DNA of 64,000 bases from Brachionus plicatilis (taxonomy: Eukaryota > Rotifera > Eurotatoria > Ploima > Brachionidae), in NCBI GenBank assembly GCA_010279815.1, contig QEOQ01000214.1:62001-126000 (forward strand). Reading direction: 5' to 3'. Of the stretch, positions 55,797 to 64,000 are shown piece by piece. A program made the position numbers and the translations under genes. How positions within the stretch are numbered: position 1 is the stretch's first letter; the number at the start of each line of letters is the position of its first letter. The notes beneath the pieces are model-generated. The model did no database searches and was not told where the DNA came from. It saw nothing but the letters and a program-made list of their open reading frames with translations.

Positions 55797-56276
55797 TACA
55801 GTGCCGATTTGACAAGTGGATTTCTCGTAAATTTACGTAAAAATTGGTAAAAATAAAAATGCCAAAAAAAAGCTCAATTTATTGAATTTTTTGCTATTTT
55901 CTAATAAATTTTGAAAAAAGTAGTTTCTATTTATTTGATTATATTTTACCAAAAATTACTTTTTTTAACTTTTTTTTACTAATGTTTACGTAAATTTAGG
56001 TAAAAAAAAGTAAAATATGGTAAAAAAAAGTAACTTTTGAAAGAAAATCGAGAATTTTCTAATTTTTTTATTAAACTAGCAGTCCAACCATCTGCCATTT
56101 TCGCCTAACACTATATCAATTACCTATAAAACAAAAAATAACATATATTTAATCTTTTAAATTTTTTAGAATTATTTACTTTTTTTAATCGACTTATGTA
56201 ATTATTACTAGTATGTTAGTTTTTACGTAAATTTACGTAAAATTACCAGAAATTCACTTGTCAAATCGGTACTGTA
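55797..56276. mobile_element. 476-bp Tc1/mariner-type MITE
   Basis: The element spans 55799-56274. The left end reads CAGTGCCGATTTGACAAGTG and the inverse of the right end reads CAGTACCGATTTGACAAGTG. The dinucleotide TA flanks both sides (55797-55798, 56275-56276). CAGT ends with TA duplication are characteristic of Tc1/mariner elements. Inside are repeated CGTAAATTTACGTAAA palindromes and no ORF. Confidence 0.9.
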
Positions 56277-56631
56277 ATTCTATAGGGAAAAAAAAAATTT
56301 TTCTTTTATTAAAAAAAGAGAAATTTAATTCGAATACCAAAAATTTTTAATAAGACACCCCAAATCTTTAAGTTTTTCCCCCAATTTTATTAGAATAACC
56401 ATAAAAAATAAAAAAATACATAAAAATAAAAAAAAAAAATTTTTTTTACTTGACACCAATTTGATTAAAATGACAATAAAAATTTGGTGTTAACTAGTTT
56501 TATAGCTCGATTATATTGAAATTTAATTTCTGCTAAACTCTGCAAATTTAGCAGACCTTGGTATTTGGTGCAACTTTGAATATTGCACTAAGTTGCATTT
56601 ACAGAATTAATTTTTAACATTTAGAAAAAAA

Positions 56632-57065
56632 GTTATTCAGTTTTTTTACATTTTTTTCTCTTCTTTTTATCATTTTGTACTGAATTTCACAAAACCCCTT
56701 TTTTCCCTAAAACACTTTTTCTCATGTTTTAATAAGACAAAAAAATTAAATATCAATAATATTTAAATTGATTATTGGTTTAATTTACTAAAAAAAAAGA
56801 AAATAATGATTTTATTTTAGACAATAAAGGTGCAAAAAAAGTAAGTTGAACTTTGTTGCAGTATTTTTTAAGTATATTTAATTAAGTAATATTTTAATTC
56901 ATCAAAAAAGTAAGAATTTTTGTTCAATATGCATTTGAATTTCACAATGCCATTTATATTTTTCTAAACCAATTTAAATTATTTTAAAGTTCAATTTATA
57001 ATCTTTGTTTTAATTTGCTTCAAATTTAGAAAAAAAATAAGCTAAATAACACATTGAGTCAGATT
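56632..57065 (+). repeat. Direct segmental duplication, copy 2 (434 bp)
   Basis: Partner of 54430-54862. The exon-like 20-mer here is ACAATAAAGGTGCAAAAAAA, again between TTTTAG and GTAAGT, with two differences from copy 1. Confidence 0.9.
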
Positions 57066-57254
57066 TTGTCTTGATTTAAATTATTTTTTTGAAGTCAGGA
57101 CTCGGTCTAAAATTTTAGTGAATTAAGCTATCTTACCCGTGCTCATCATTTAAATCTTAAAAAACTTCAAAAAAAAAATAAGAGGCTAAATTGAAATTAA
57201 AATGTTTAGGTCTTTTAGATAAAAGTTTTATATAAATAATTTAATTTAAAAAAG

Positions 57255-57934
57255 ATAAATGAATTAAACAGAAAATTTGATTCTGTAATGATGGAACAGA
57301 CAATGGTATTGAAAAATGTAGAAGGAGATACCGTTAAACAGCTTCAACTAATTGATGGAAAGACTCGAACAGTAAAATTTGATTTAAACTTTAAATTTAA
57401 AAGATATTTAATTTTAGTTGAAAAGATGCTAGATGACATTCGTAGCCAAATGAATCAATTGAAAGCAAATCAAGACACTGATTTGTCTAGATTAGAAACT
57501 CGAATGAATTTTAAAATAGACGAAAGTCAAAGGAATACGGAAAAATTTGATCGCTTGGACAGAAAAATCGAGGAATATACACAGTCAATGAACAAAAGAT
57601 TTGTTTCATTTGAGGATGAGTTTCAGAAAAATCTAAATAAATTGTCAACCAGCATTGAAGTAAGCTTAAATTATTATTAATTTAGCAAAAAATAAATCAT
57701 TTGGACTAATTATTTTAGAAATTGGAAAATAAAGTAAATAAAGGAATCGATGATCGGTTTAACAAATCATCGAATGAGCACGACAAACTTAAAAAAGAAT
57801 TAAAAAATGGCTTTGAAAGCGTTCAAGATTCATTAGTTGCATTGCAAAGAGTAGTTGACGGAAAAATAAGACTCTCCGAAGATAAATTGGAAAAAGAAAT
57901 TGAAAAAATACGCAAAATGGTGGTTCTAATCTAA
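57255..57934 (+). CDS. FAM81-like coiled-coil protein, exons 3-4 (C-terminus)
   Basis: Exon 3 (57255-57659) starts phase 0 after AAAAAAG with INELNRKFDSVMMEQTMVLK, then KLQ-type heptads: VEKMLDDIRSQMNQLKANQD, LSRLETRMNFKIDESQRN and FDRLDRKIEEYTQSMNKRFV. A 59-bp intron (57660-57718, GTAAGC to TTTTAG, phase 0) leads to exon 4 (57719-57934): KLENKVNKGIDDRFNKSSNE, LKKELKNGFESVQDSLVALQ and VVDGKIRLSEDKLEKEIEKI, stop at 57932-57934. The closing GFxxxxDSxxxLQxVxxxKxxLxxDxLxKxI block matches the FAM81 C-terminus as I recall it, which is why I join these exons to 53165-53674. The whole protein is about 360 aa. The stretch VKFDLNFKFKRYLIL at 57380-57420 looks intron-like in composition but does not splice in frame. 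Confidence 0.78.
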
Positions 57935-58129
57935 TTTTTTTTTTTTAAATAAATTCTCATCTAAATTCTGATAATAAAACCAACGAGTGTTTTTTAATAA
58001 AATCTTTTAAACAAAATGGAGCTTATATACATTTGATAACTTAAAAAGAATAATTTCAAAATTTAACAAGTTTTAAATTTGATTAGGACCTTATTTAACA
58101 AAGTGAAAAAAAAGTAAGCAGAAAATTTA
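57935..58129. other. 3' flank of the FAM81-like gene
   Basis: A/T-rich. ATAATAAAACC near 57970 may supply a polyadenylation signal. Confidence 0.4.
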
Positions 58130-58440
58130 AAATATGCAATACAACCTTCGTATCACTTGATCATCAGCTTCTCAACTGATGCGCAATGATAAGTAAGAAT
58201 TAATATACTTGTCACGTATCTCAGAAGATAGACGCTTCTAGATGCTGATATAAACATCTTGTCTTAATTATAAGCCCGTGTTCTTGACACGAACTCACGG
58301 TTTAAATAATGATTCCATTCTCATTGCTGGAGAGATATATTTTAGTTATTACACTAACTATATAAATTGTTAGAGCTCAACAATTATTTAATAAACTATT
58401 CAAAAGTATACTTGTTTTATCATTCATTAGTCCGCCATAC
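58130..58440. mobile_element. Possible solo LTR or SINE-like segment
   Basis: A moderately GC-richer noncoding block with CTTGTCACGTATCTCAGAAG, GCCCGTGTTCTTGACACGAA, a TATA-like CTATATAAATTG (58358) and AATAAAC (58391) about 30 bp later, ending GTCCGCCA. Promoter-then-polyadenylation order is what an LTR would show. No second copy, primer-binding site or target duplication was found, so this is tentative. Confidence 0.25.
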
Positions 58441-58699
58441 AAATATGCTAAATATTAAAAAAAATGATTAAATATTGATTTAAATAATTTTATTTCTCAC
58501 TAAAAAATAAAAAAAGCCAATATTTCTTGAGGTAGTGGGAATTGAGCAAAAAATTTATTTAAAATTTAAAAAATAAAGAAATAAATTAAAAATTTTTAGC
58601 AAAGAAATCAGAAAAAAAATTTTATCGAGTCTGAAAAAAAGTTATCAAAACTTTAGTAATTGTATTTATTATGATGATTTTTATTGAACTTCAGTCAAG

Positions 58700-58946
58700 C
58701 TTTGAAAATATTATTTTTCTTTTCAGCTATAAGGCTCCTTCAAACGATAATTTACATTTTATTAACTTTTTAGAACAATTTATACTAATAAATGATAGAA
58801 ATAAGATAGTTGTTCCTGTTGGTAATCTTTATATGGATCATTTAAATGGTGATATTAGGTGTAGAATATTTTTAACTAATTTTTCTTTTAAGACCATTAC
58901 TAATCAATCAACGAGAATTGGTATCAATTACAGTATTACAAGCTAA
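58700..58946 (+). mobile_element. LINE endonuclease-domain fragment
   Basis: The frame ending at 58946 reads YKAPSNDNLHFINFLEQFIL, then KIVVPVGNLYMDHLN and NFSFKTITNQSTRIG. It parallels the apurinic-type endonuclease of LINE ORF2: YRPPSS..F...L, the GDFNxD motif (here GNLYMD, catalytic D changed) and the TRIG-like end. A short isolated relic, dead. Confidence 0.6.
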
Positions 58947-58949
58947 AAT

Positions 58950-59796
58950 AAGTTAATAGAAAATAAATAAAGATAAAAAAATTTTTAAACATCGAAAAAT
59001 GCTAAGATTTAAAAATCGATTTTTGAAAAAAAACGCGTGTTTAAATTTAAAAAATATGGTTACTTCCTTTTCGTGGAAGCTGTTCAAATACAATTTAATT
59101 AATTATTAATATTTAAATTTAAAAAATATTGTTGTAAGGTCATGTGACATAATCTAAGGATTGAAGAAACTTATAAAAACTAAATAAAACATATAAAAAG
59201 TGAATCAAGCATAAACCAAAATAAACATAATTTTATTTCTATTTAACTATTACCAAACACATAAATTTTTTTTCATCAATGTTAATAAAACATAAACTTT
59301 TTTTATTAAATTAAGAAAAAAAAAAAACAAACAAAGTAAGTAAATCTAATTAAAAAGTTTGGTTTTCTTTTCTAAAATAATATTATTTAATTTAAGCATT
59401 TGAATTTAATGCTTTAGTTCACTTTTTCAAAGATTAAAAATTAAAAATTTTAGTTTATGTTGATATTTTTTAGATTCACATTTTGTATGTTTTCTTAATC
59501 TCCTTCCATTTATTATTACCAGCACTAAATTATTTTATTACCATTTAGGAATATTTTTATGTGCTGATCAAATTTTTTTTAAAATTTAATTTAATACTTC
59601 GAAAATTAATCTTGATAAATTGGCAAAGCAACAGTGCAAAAAATATGTCATAAAATGCAATTTATCTTGGGCATTATTCGAATTTTATTAAAAGAATTAG
59701 CCTTTAAGTTTTAAGGATTAAAATTGATTAAAATGAATTTTTTTAGTGGAAGTGAACCGACTGATAGTGAATGGGTCTAGTGGAATTTGTGAAAAA
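58950..59796. other. AT-rich spacer, no gene seen
   Basis: No supported feature. Confidence 0.5.
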
Positions 59797-60410
59797 TTGT
59801 TCACGAAAAAATGCGACCATGAGTATCAAAATGTGAGCTTTTTGTTCACATAATCTCTGGTCACATAAAAAAAATGTTCACCAAATTTTAGATTCAAAAA
59901 ATAAAATTTAAATAATTTAAAAAAGACAAAAATTAAAAAACACTATTTTCTATGAATTCTAAATCTTGTTTTGATTAAGCTAAAAATTACAATTTAGATT
60001 CCATCATTCTATTCAAAGTTCAAAAAAAATTTATAAGTTGAAAAATTAAAATAATGGATCAAAATATTGATTTAAAAATTTTTAGACAAGTCTCTGAAAT
60101 TGATTTGGTACGTGCTGGTCATAAATGTGAAAATAATAGGTGCAAAATACATCTTCAACAAATGGAAGTTGCGTATGGCAAAAAAGCATAAAAACTCAAC
60201 AAAAAAAATGACATTGGAATTTATATAATTTCTTTTATTTGAATTTAAAATTAAACTTTTCTAAAATTAATGTTCCCAAAAAATAAAAACTGGTCACGAA
60301 AAATTTTTTTATTTATCTATTTTGGTCACCAAATATGTGACCAGAGATTATGTGATAAAAATGTTCACATTTTGGACTTGATACTCATGGTCACATTTTT
60401 TCGTGAACAA
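59797..60410. mobile_element. 614-bp inverted-repeat element carrying a small ORF
   Basis: The left end TTGTTCACGAAAAAATGCGA and the inverse of the right end TTGTTCACGAAAAAATGTGA open TIRs of about 80-100 bp that share CCATGAGTATCAA, AATGTGA and CACATAATCTCTGGTCACAT. The interior holds one ORF (60054-60191). No clear target duplication. It may be a deletion derivative of a larger transposon. Confidence 0.82.
60054..60191 (+). CDS. 45-aa ORF inside the inverted-repeat element
   Basis: ATG at 60054, stop at 60189-60191. It begins MDQNIDLKIFRQVSEIDLVR and continues AGHKCENNRCKIHLQQMEVA before YGKKA. The H-x1-C-x4-C-x2-H spacing (HKCENNRCKIH) could be half of a zinc-binding site. Its codons look less low-complexity than the flanking DNA. 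It may be the surviving start of a transposase. Unrecognised family, and it could be chance. Confidence 0.35.
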   Translation: MDQNIDLKIFRQVSEIDLVRAGHKCENNRCKIHLQQMEVAYGKKA

Positions 60411-60414
60411 TTAA

Positions 60415-60740
60415 TAATAATAAAAATAAGGCTATAGATAAAGGATGACTAAAAGCCAGCCCCTAACGGAGTGCACGGATAAATTGCACTATAGTAGCCT
60501 GTAAAATCAATTTTGTTAGCTTTAAAAAAATTGTCAAGTTTGTTTTTAATACCATTTATAGTTTCTTGTTCAACCACTTCTCTTGGTTAAATATTCCAAA
60601 CATTTGCTATCCGGTTTGCAAAAAAGTTGGTTCTTGGAATGCAGTTTCGAACTAATTGTTTTTCAAACCCATAATCGTGACTTCTAGTACCGTAATTGTT
60701 CACATATTCCCCTAGACCCTAGTGAATCTTTTCTTATTTC
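60415..60740 (-). mobile_element. CR1/Jockey-like LINE 3'-terminal fragment
   Basis: On the minus strand it reads NNYGTRSHDYGFEKQLVRNC, IPRTNFFANRIANVWNI, stop, PREVVEQETINGIKNKLDNF and TGYYSAICPCTPLGAGF, with an AATAATAA-type tail at 60411-60425. The RTNFFxNRxxNxWNxLPxxVV..xxIxxFKxxLD pattern is the extreme C-terminus of many LINE ORF2 proteins. The tail abuts the inverted-repeat element. Confidence 0.75.
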
Positions 60741-60927
60741 ATTTTTTTAACTAGCTGGTAAAATAATTTTATGATGAAAAGGAATTCTTGCCCTCATGGT
60801 CATATTTTTTTACATAAAAAAGGGAGATTGTTTCATTCTTTTATTTGAAAAAAATATCAAAAAATTCACCAATTGATCCAAATTGATGAATTAAAAATTA
60901 GGATGGCATAATTTTTATAAAATTAAT
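60741..60927. other. 3' flank of the MPPE1 gene
   Basis: A/T-rich, with nothing specific to note. Confidence 0.4.
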
Positions 60928-62154
60928 TCAGTTCTGTTTAATGAACATGTTGCCAAAAAATAATCCATTTGATCGATTTTTACTTTTTAGATAAAAAATA
61001 AAACTTTTAAATTTCAAAATGAGCCCTGCAAAAATATAGATCAGACCCACAATGGCTAAAAAAATATACAAATTTATGACATGATTTTCATTCGGCAAAA
61101 AACACTTTGAATACTGGTGATTATCATTGTCTACCTGCACTAATAGCATACTCGGAATTTTTATGTTTCTCCAACTAAATGATGGAATGGTAAACTCTGG
61201 AACATTATGCTGTTCATTGTAGCATGAATAATGAGTGTGTCCATTGAAGACGAGTCGGGGCTGCAAAAGATCGACCAGTTGCCGTGTTGATTCCAATGAC
61301 AGACAATCATACTTAGGTCTAAATTTTGGATTTTTGTTGGTAACTGCTAGTTCACTGTCAATGTCATGAGGACAAATGGAATCCGAGTCTCTGAAAAGTG
61401 GATAATGGGTGAATATAATCGGTCTAGAGTACTTTCCATTTATATTTTTAAAATCACATTTTTCAACTCCATTGTCCCTCAAGCATGTCATGGTTTTGTT
61501 CAGCTTTTTCAGTTCCATTTGAGTTCGCTTGCAAAATTTGCATCCATCGTTCTCTAAAGAAATGCTGTTGATCAGAATAAAGTTAATGTCCAGACCTTTG
61601 GTGGTCGATTGATGCAAATTAATGAACTTAGTATGAAATGACTTGTTGAAGCGTTCTATCTTGCGTTCATTGATATCATAATGAAATCCAATGTCATGAT
61701 TGCCAACTATCAGAAGTAATTTTGTTTTTTCACCCGTGTAAAAAAGCTCTTTGACTCGCTTTTCGTAGTAAGTCCACTTAAAAATTTTAGGTTTAATAAA
61801 AAAAAAAAACAATATGATTAAAAAAAATACTTCTTTGTCAGAGCACCATTTTCCTTCGTCTGTGATGTCGCCCATGATAACTATATAATCAGGGTTGAGA
61901 AGAAATCTAGCGGTTTGGAATGACCGGTGCTGCTGCCATTCCCGCCGAAGCTTATCAAACCAATGACCGTTCCTAGAGCCCAGCAAATGAGTGTCTGATA
62001 TTAGCATTAAATTTAGCAAATTTTCATTTTTTTTACTTGGCCACCGGCATGCAAATAATACCTGATAATATATTATAAACTCGTTGTACAAAAATATCAA
62101 TAATGACAAAAGAAAAAAGCCTAGAAGAGATTTTTTATGAAATAGCTTTCTCAT
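60928..62154 (-). CDS. MPPE1: Metallophosphoesterase 1 / PGAP5 homologue
   Basis: A phosphoesterase of the ER exit/Golgi region that removes an ethanolamine-phosphate side branch from GPI anchors, which lets GPI proteins be packaged for export. Two exons, 62154-61831 and 61776-60928, flank a 54-bp intron (61830-61777, GTATTT to TTTTTAAG). The spliced product is 390 aa, close to the roughly 396 aa of vertebrate MPPE1. All five metal-binding motifs are present: LISDTH (D54, H56), MGDITDEGKW (D96), GNHDIGFHY (N134, H135), FTHYP (H232) and NGHTH (H288, H290). There is an N-terminal signal-anchor helix (residues 10-32) and a C-terminal membrane helix (342-365), as in the family. GHWFDKLRREWQ and PSFSWRN are family-specific. 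The start ATG at 62154 sits directly before the basic, then hydrophobic N-terminus. Confidence 0.93.
   Translation of the reverse strand: MRKLFHKKSLLGFFLLSLLIFLYNEFIIYYQVLFACRWPSKKNENLLNLMLISDTHLLGSRNGHWFDKLRREWQQHRSFQTARFLLNPDYIVIMGDITDEGKWCSDKEVFFLIILFFFFIKPKIFKWTYYEKRVKELFYTGEKTKLLLIVGNHDIGFHYDINERKIERFNKSFHTKFINLHQSTTKGLDINFILINSISLENDGCKFCKRTQMELKKLNKTMTCLRDNGVEKCDFKNINGKYSRPIIFTHYPLFRDSDSICPHDIDSELAVTNKNPKFRPKYDCLSLESTRQLVDLLQPRLVFNGHTHYSCYNEQHNVPEFTIPSFSWRNIKIPSMLLVQVDNDNHQYSKCFLPNENHVINLYIFLAIVGLIYIFAGLILKFKSFIFYLKSKNRSNGLFFGNMFIKQN
61777..61830 (-). other. 54-bp in-frame intron in MPPE1
   Basis: Read through, it would add 18 mostly hydrophobic residues (VFFLIILFFFFIKPKIFK) between the KWCSDKE and WTYYEKRVKE parts of the catalytic domain, where the family has no insertion. 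GT and AG ends, a T-rich tract and a length in line with other introns here mark it as an intron. It has no stop codon and is a multiple of three. Confidence 0.88.
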
Positions 62155-62566
62155 TTTCCATATTTTGAATATTTGAAAAAAAAATTGAATTTCTAAAATG
62201 CCTAATTAAAAATTTTAATAAAATTCTAATTTGAAAAATGTAAATTTAAATTTTACATTTGTCAGATTTTTGTCCATTTGATATTAATTTTTTTCAAATA
62301 AACCATTGTCCAAAAATTTATTTGAATATTTCAATAAAATAAAAAAAATTCGCTTTAGGTTACCAAATTTCTAAAATCAATAAATTTAAACAAAAACCTC
62401 TTAAAATGGATTGAACACTTTTAATTATTTATTTTAGTGACAATGTTTAGTTCATCTCAGAAGAAGTTAAGATCGGCTTTTTGGCAGATGACTTATGTAA
62501 CTGGTAAAAGTATCAAGTAAGGAAAATGATTAAAGAAAAATTGCTTGCCAACATAAACATTTATAG
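62155..62566. other. 5' flank of MPPE1, no gene seen
   Basis: A/T-rich. The MPPE1 promoter should lie here. No specific element assigned. Confidence 0.4.
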
Positions 62567-62567
62567 T

Positions 62568-62615
62568 TGTTTAAAAGTCACAAGTATCAAGTCAAGTCCA
62601 AGTCCTGGCCTTTAA
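62568..62615. repeat. Solo end of the AAGTC-rich DNA element
   Basis: GTTGTTTAAAAGTCACAAGT then CAAGTCAAGTCCAAGTC matches the left end at 4605-4660 and the inverse at 51880-51914. Confidence 0.6.
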
Positions 62616-63427
62616 ATTAAATTTTTTTTTTTTTTAAAAGGGGTCTACCTAATGCACACCAACAAAAAACTGTCACCCACAAATCAAAAACTTTTCCCCA
62701 CAAAGAAAAAAATTTTAGCAAAATTTTTAGCAAAAATAACATGTCTAATACAAAAACTGCTCTTCCTAAATAAAAAAACTTCTAAGCACAAATTTTTTCA
62801 TAAATTTTCAAAACTGTTAAATACAAAAAAAAAATTTCTAAGCAAAAATTTTTTTAATATCTATTAAATACTGCCACTAAATATTTTAGGTAATAAAATG
62901 CCTATGATTTTAAGTAATAAAAAAATTTGCAAATTTTTGGAGATTAAAAAATGCAAAAAATTAAAACAAAAGAGAAAAAACAATGACAATTCATTGAATT
63001 ATGTCAATATTATATGAGGTGCCAACGAATTTGTTAATAAACCTAAAAAAGGTCGTCCAAAATTGGCTGGAGATTGGTTTTCCTTAAAATAACTTTCAAG
63101 GTTAATCAACAGGCTAATGCCCATGCCATGAAGATCGATTAGCACTTTATTTATTTATTTTTATAAAATAATTATTAACAAGTTAAAAATAAAAATTTAT
63201 AAATGTAAAAAAAAAATTATTTAATAAAGCAAAACATTGAAATATTGGCAAAGTAAAAATTTTGCTCATTTTCATTTTGTTCAATCTTGCTCAAAAATAA
63301 AAAAGAAAATTTGAAAAATTGCAGTTTGCAATTTGAATTTTAATTTAAAATAATTTATTTAAAAAATTTAAAATGTTAATTTAGTAGAATTTTGATACAT
63401 CTTAAAAAAAACATTTCTTGTACCCAT
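62616..63427. other. AT-rich spacer, no gene seen
   Basis: The ORF at 62652-62867 is Lys/Phe/Leu-only low complexity and is not accepted as coding. Confidence 0.5.
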
Positions 63428-64000
63428 TTAATTTTGATTGATATTAATTTTGTGCGCATCGAACAACAACGCCAAGTGAGGATACTTGCAGAAATTGGCT
63501 TGAATCAACTGAAACCCGTGTATTGCTTGGACTTGAGCAAAGTCAATGGTTGTGTGAGACGTGTCCGAATTGACGGCGTGTAGCCAGGCGGCATTGTTGG
63601 TGCACGTGATGAACTTTTTCAAATTTTTCTGATTAAAAGGAAGCGTGAACAAAATTTTGGCCGACTTTACCACAGTGGTGCGCACACTCTATCAATTCAT
63701 GGACAAAAAGAACGAAGTCGAAGACGAGCACTTTGACTATTTCTTCTTGAAAGTTGTACGTCTTGTTTTTGGTCTGCTGGGCGATCAACTCGTCGACAAT
63801 GACGAGCAGACGCCCTCTCAGCTCGATCATGTGACTAGTCTGCTGTTCTTGCGTGTCGGCGACCAGCGATGCGACAAAGTGGCCAAAGGTCACCAGATCG
63901 TTCGAGTGCACACATTCTGTAATGAGTATTTTGATTGTTTGGAGAGCGTGAGTGAGCAGCGCGCTGCTAGTGCCCTCGCGTTTAACACTGTACAAAATTC
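63428..64000 (-). CDS. C-terminal end of an unidentified protein gene, open at the window edge
   Basis: A compositionally distinct, GC-richer block. The minus-strand frame open from the window edge reads REGTSSALLTHALQTIKILI, VTFGHFVASLVADTQEQQTS, RGRLLVIVDELIAQQTKNKT and EEIVKVLVFDFVLFVHELIE. It is helix-rich with regular leucines, as in ARM/HEAT-type solenoids. After about 63690 the coding signal moves to the next frame: TTVVKSAKILFTLPFNQKNL, FITCTNNAAWLHAVNSDTSH and VQAIHGFQLIQANFCKYPHL, stop at 63428-63430. No GT-AG pair removes the shift neatly, so a sequencing indel, a pseudogene or an unusual splice are all possible. Family not recognised. Confidence 0.5.

Larger units (their letters stand above)
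53675..57254. other. Long intron 2 of the FAM81-like gene
   Basis: 3.58 kb, GTAGGT to AAAAAAG. It contains a palindrome, a MITE, a segmental duplication and dispersed repeats (each listed). A GC-richer patch at 55010-55200 has a minus-strand frame (VHGSKACLSLWCSIIELGNT) that may be a fragment of another gene or element, unrecognised. Confidence 0.65.

Noticed and set aside
57380..57425. GTAAAATT...ATTTTAG within FAM81 exon 3, looks like a 46-bp intron
   Set aside because: Splicing it out breaks the frame, while reading through keeps it; left as exon, although the translated segment is atypical.
62652..62867. 71-aa plus-strand ORF made of Lys, Leu, Phe and Asn
   Set aside because: Low-complexity product of A/T-rich sequence with TAAAAAAATTT repeats.

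Overview
The window is very AT-rich eukaryotic DNA. Gene density is low, introns are short (52-60 bp), there are many homopolymer and ATT/TTA runs, and transposon relics are abundant. The recognisable host genes are animal ones: a fibrinogen-related membrane protein, a rhodopsin-class neuropeptide GPCR, a FAM81-like coiled-coil protein and the GPI-anchor phosphoesterase MPPE1/PGAP5. A small protostome fits best. A monogonont rotifer such as Brachionus is my leading guess, but no marker in the window fixes the species. Part of the sequence is an assembly gap (1902-2271). REGION BY REGION. 1-1650: decayed Jockey-like LINE (called LINE-A here). 1779-1901: 31-bp inverted repeat against the gap. 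2574-10213 (minus): five-exon gene for a predicted 771-aa secreted protein with three divergent copies of one module. Its introns hold a LINE-A tail, a palindromic MITE, a MULE transposase remnant and short inverted repeats. 11590-13690 (minus): Ty3/Gypsy RT relic, two LINE-A tails in tandem, a MITE with a 9-bp target duplication, and the LINE-A body. 14150-16455: duplicated membrane/coiled-coil pseudogene with a CR1/L2-like LINE between the copies. 17099-19168 (minus): hAT transposase split by a foldback element. 19755-20299: MITE with 8-bp target duplication. 21482-22191 (plus): type II membrane fibrinogen-domain protein. 23040-23855 (minus): decayed gene of unknown function. 25100-26700 (minus): CR1-like LINE whose base composition is far less AT-rich than its surroundings. 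26.7-46.1 kb: almost gene-free, with one old LINE relic, one tRNA-derived SINE and a few repeats. 46158-47903 (plus): single-exon GPCR. 48705-49395: MITE with about 130-bp arms. 50925-52330: LINE-A and CR1-like tails. 53165-57934 (plus): FAM81-like gene, with a 3.6-kb intron holding a 520-bp palindrome, a Tc1/mariner-type MITE and a 433-bp direct duplication. 58-60.7 kb: LINE fragments and a 614-bp inverted-repeat element carrying a 45-aa ORF. 60928-62154 (minus): MPPE1 with an in-frame 54-bp intron. 63428-64000 (minus): end of an unidentified gene that runs off the window. HOW THE GENES RELATE. There are no operons and no shared pathway. The genes are independent animal loci separated by repeats. 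Three encode predicted secretory-pathway proteins with extracellular or lumenal domains (secreted repeat protein, fibrinogen-domain protein, MPPE1), one is a cell-surface receptor and one is a cytoplasmic coiled-coil protein. The most informative material is the transposon archaeology: at least two LINE lineages, one with a conserved 3' hairpin, and several nonautonomous DNA-element families with readable target-site duplications and nested insertion order.
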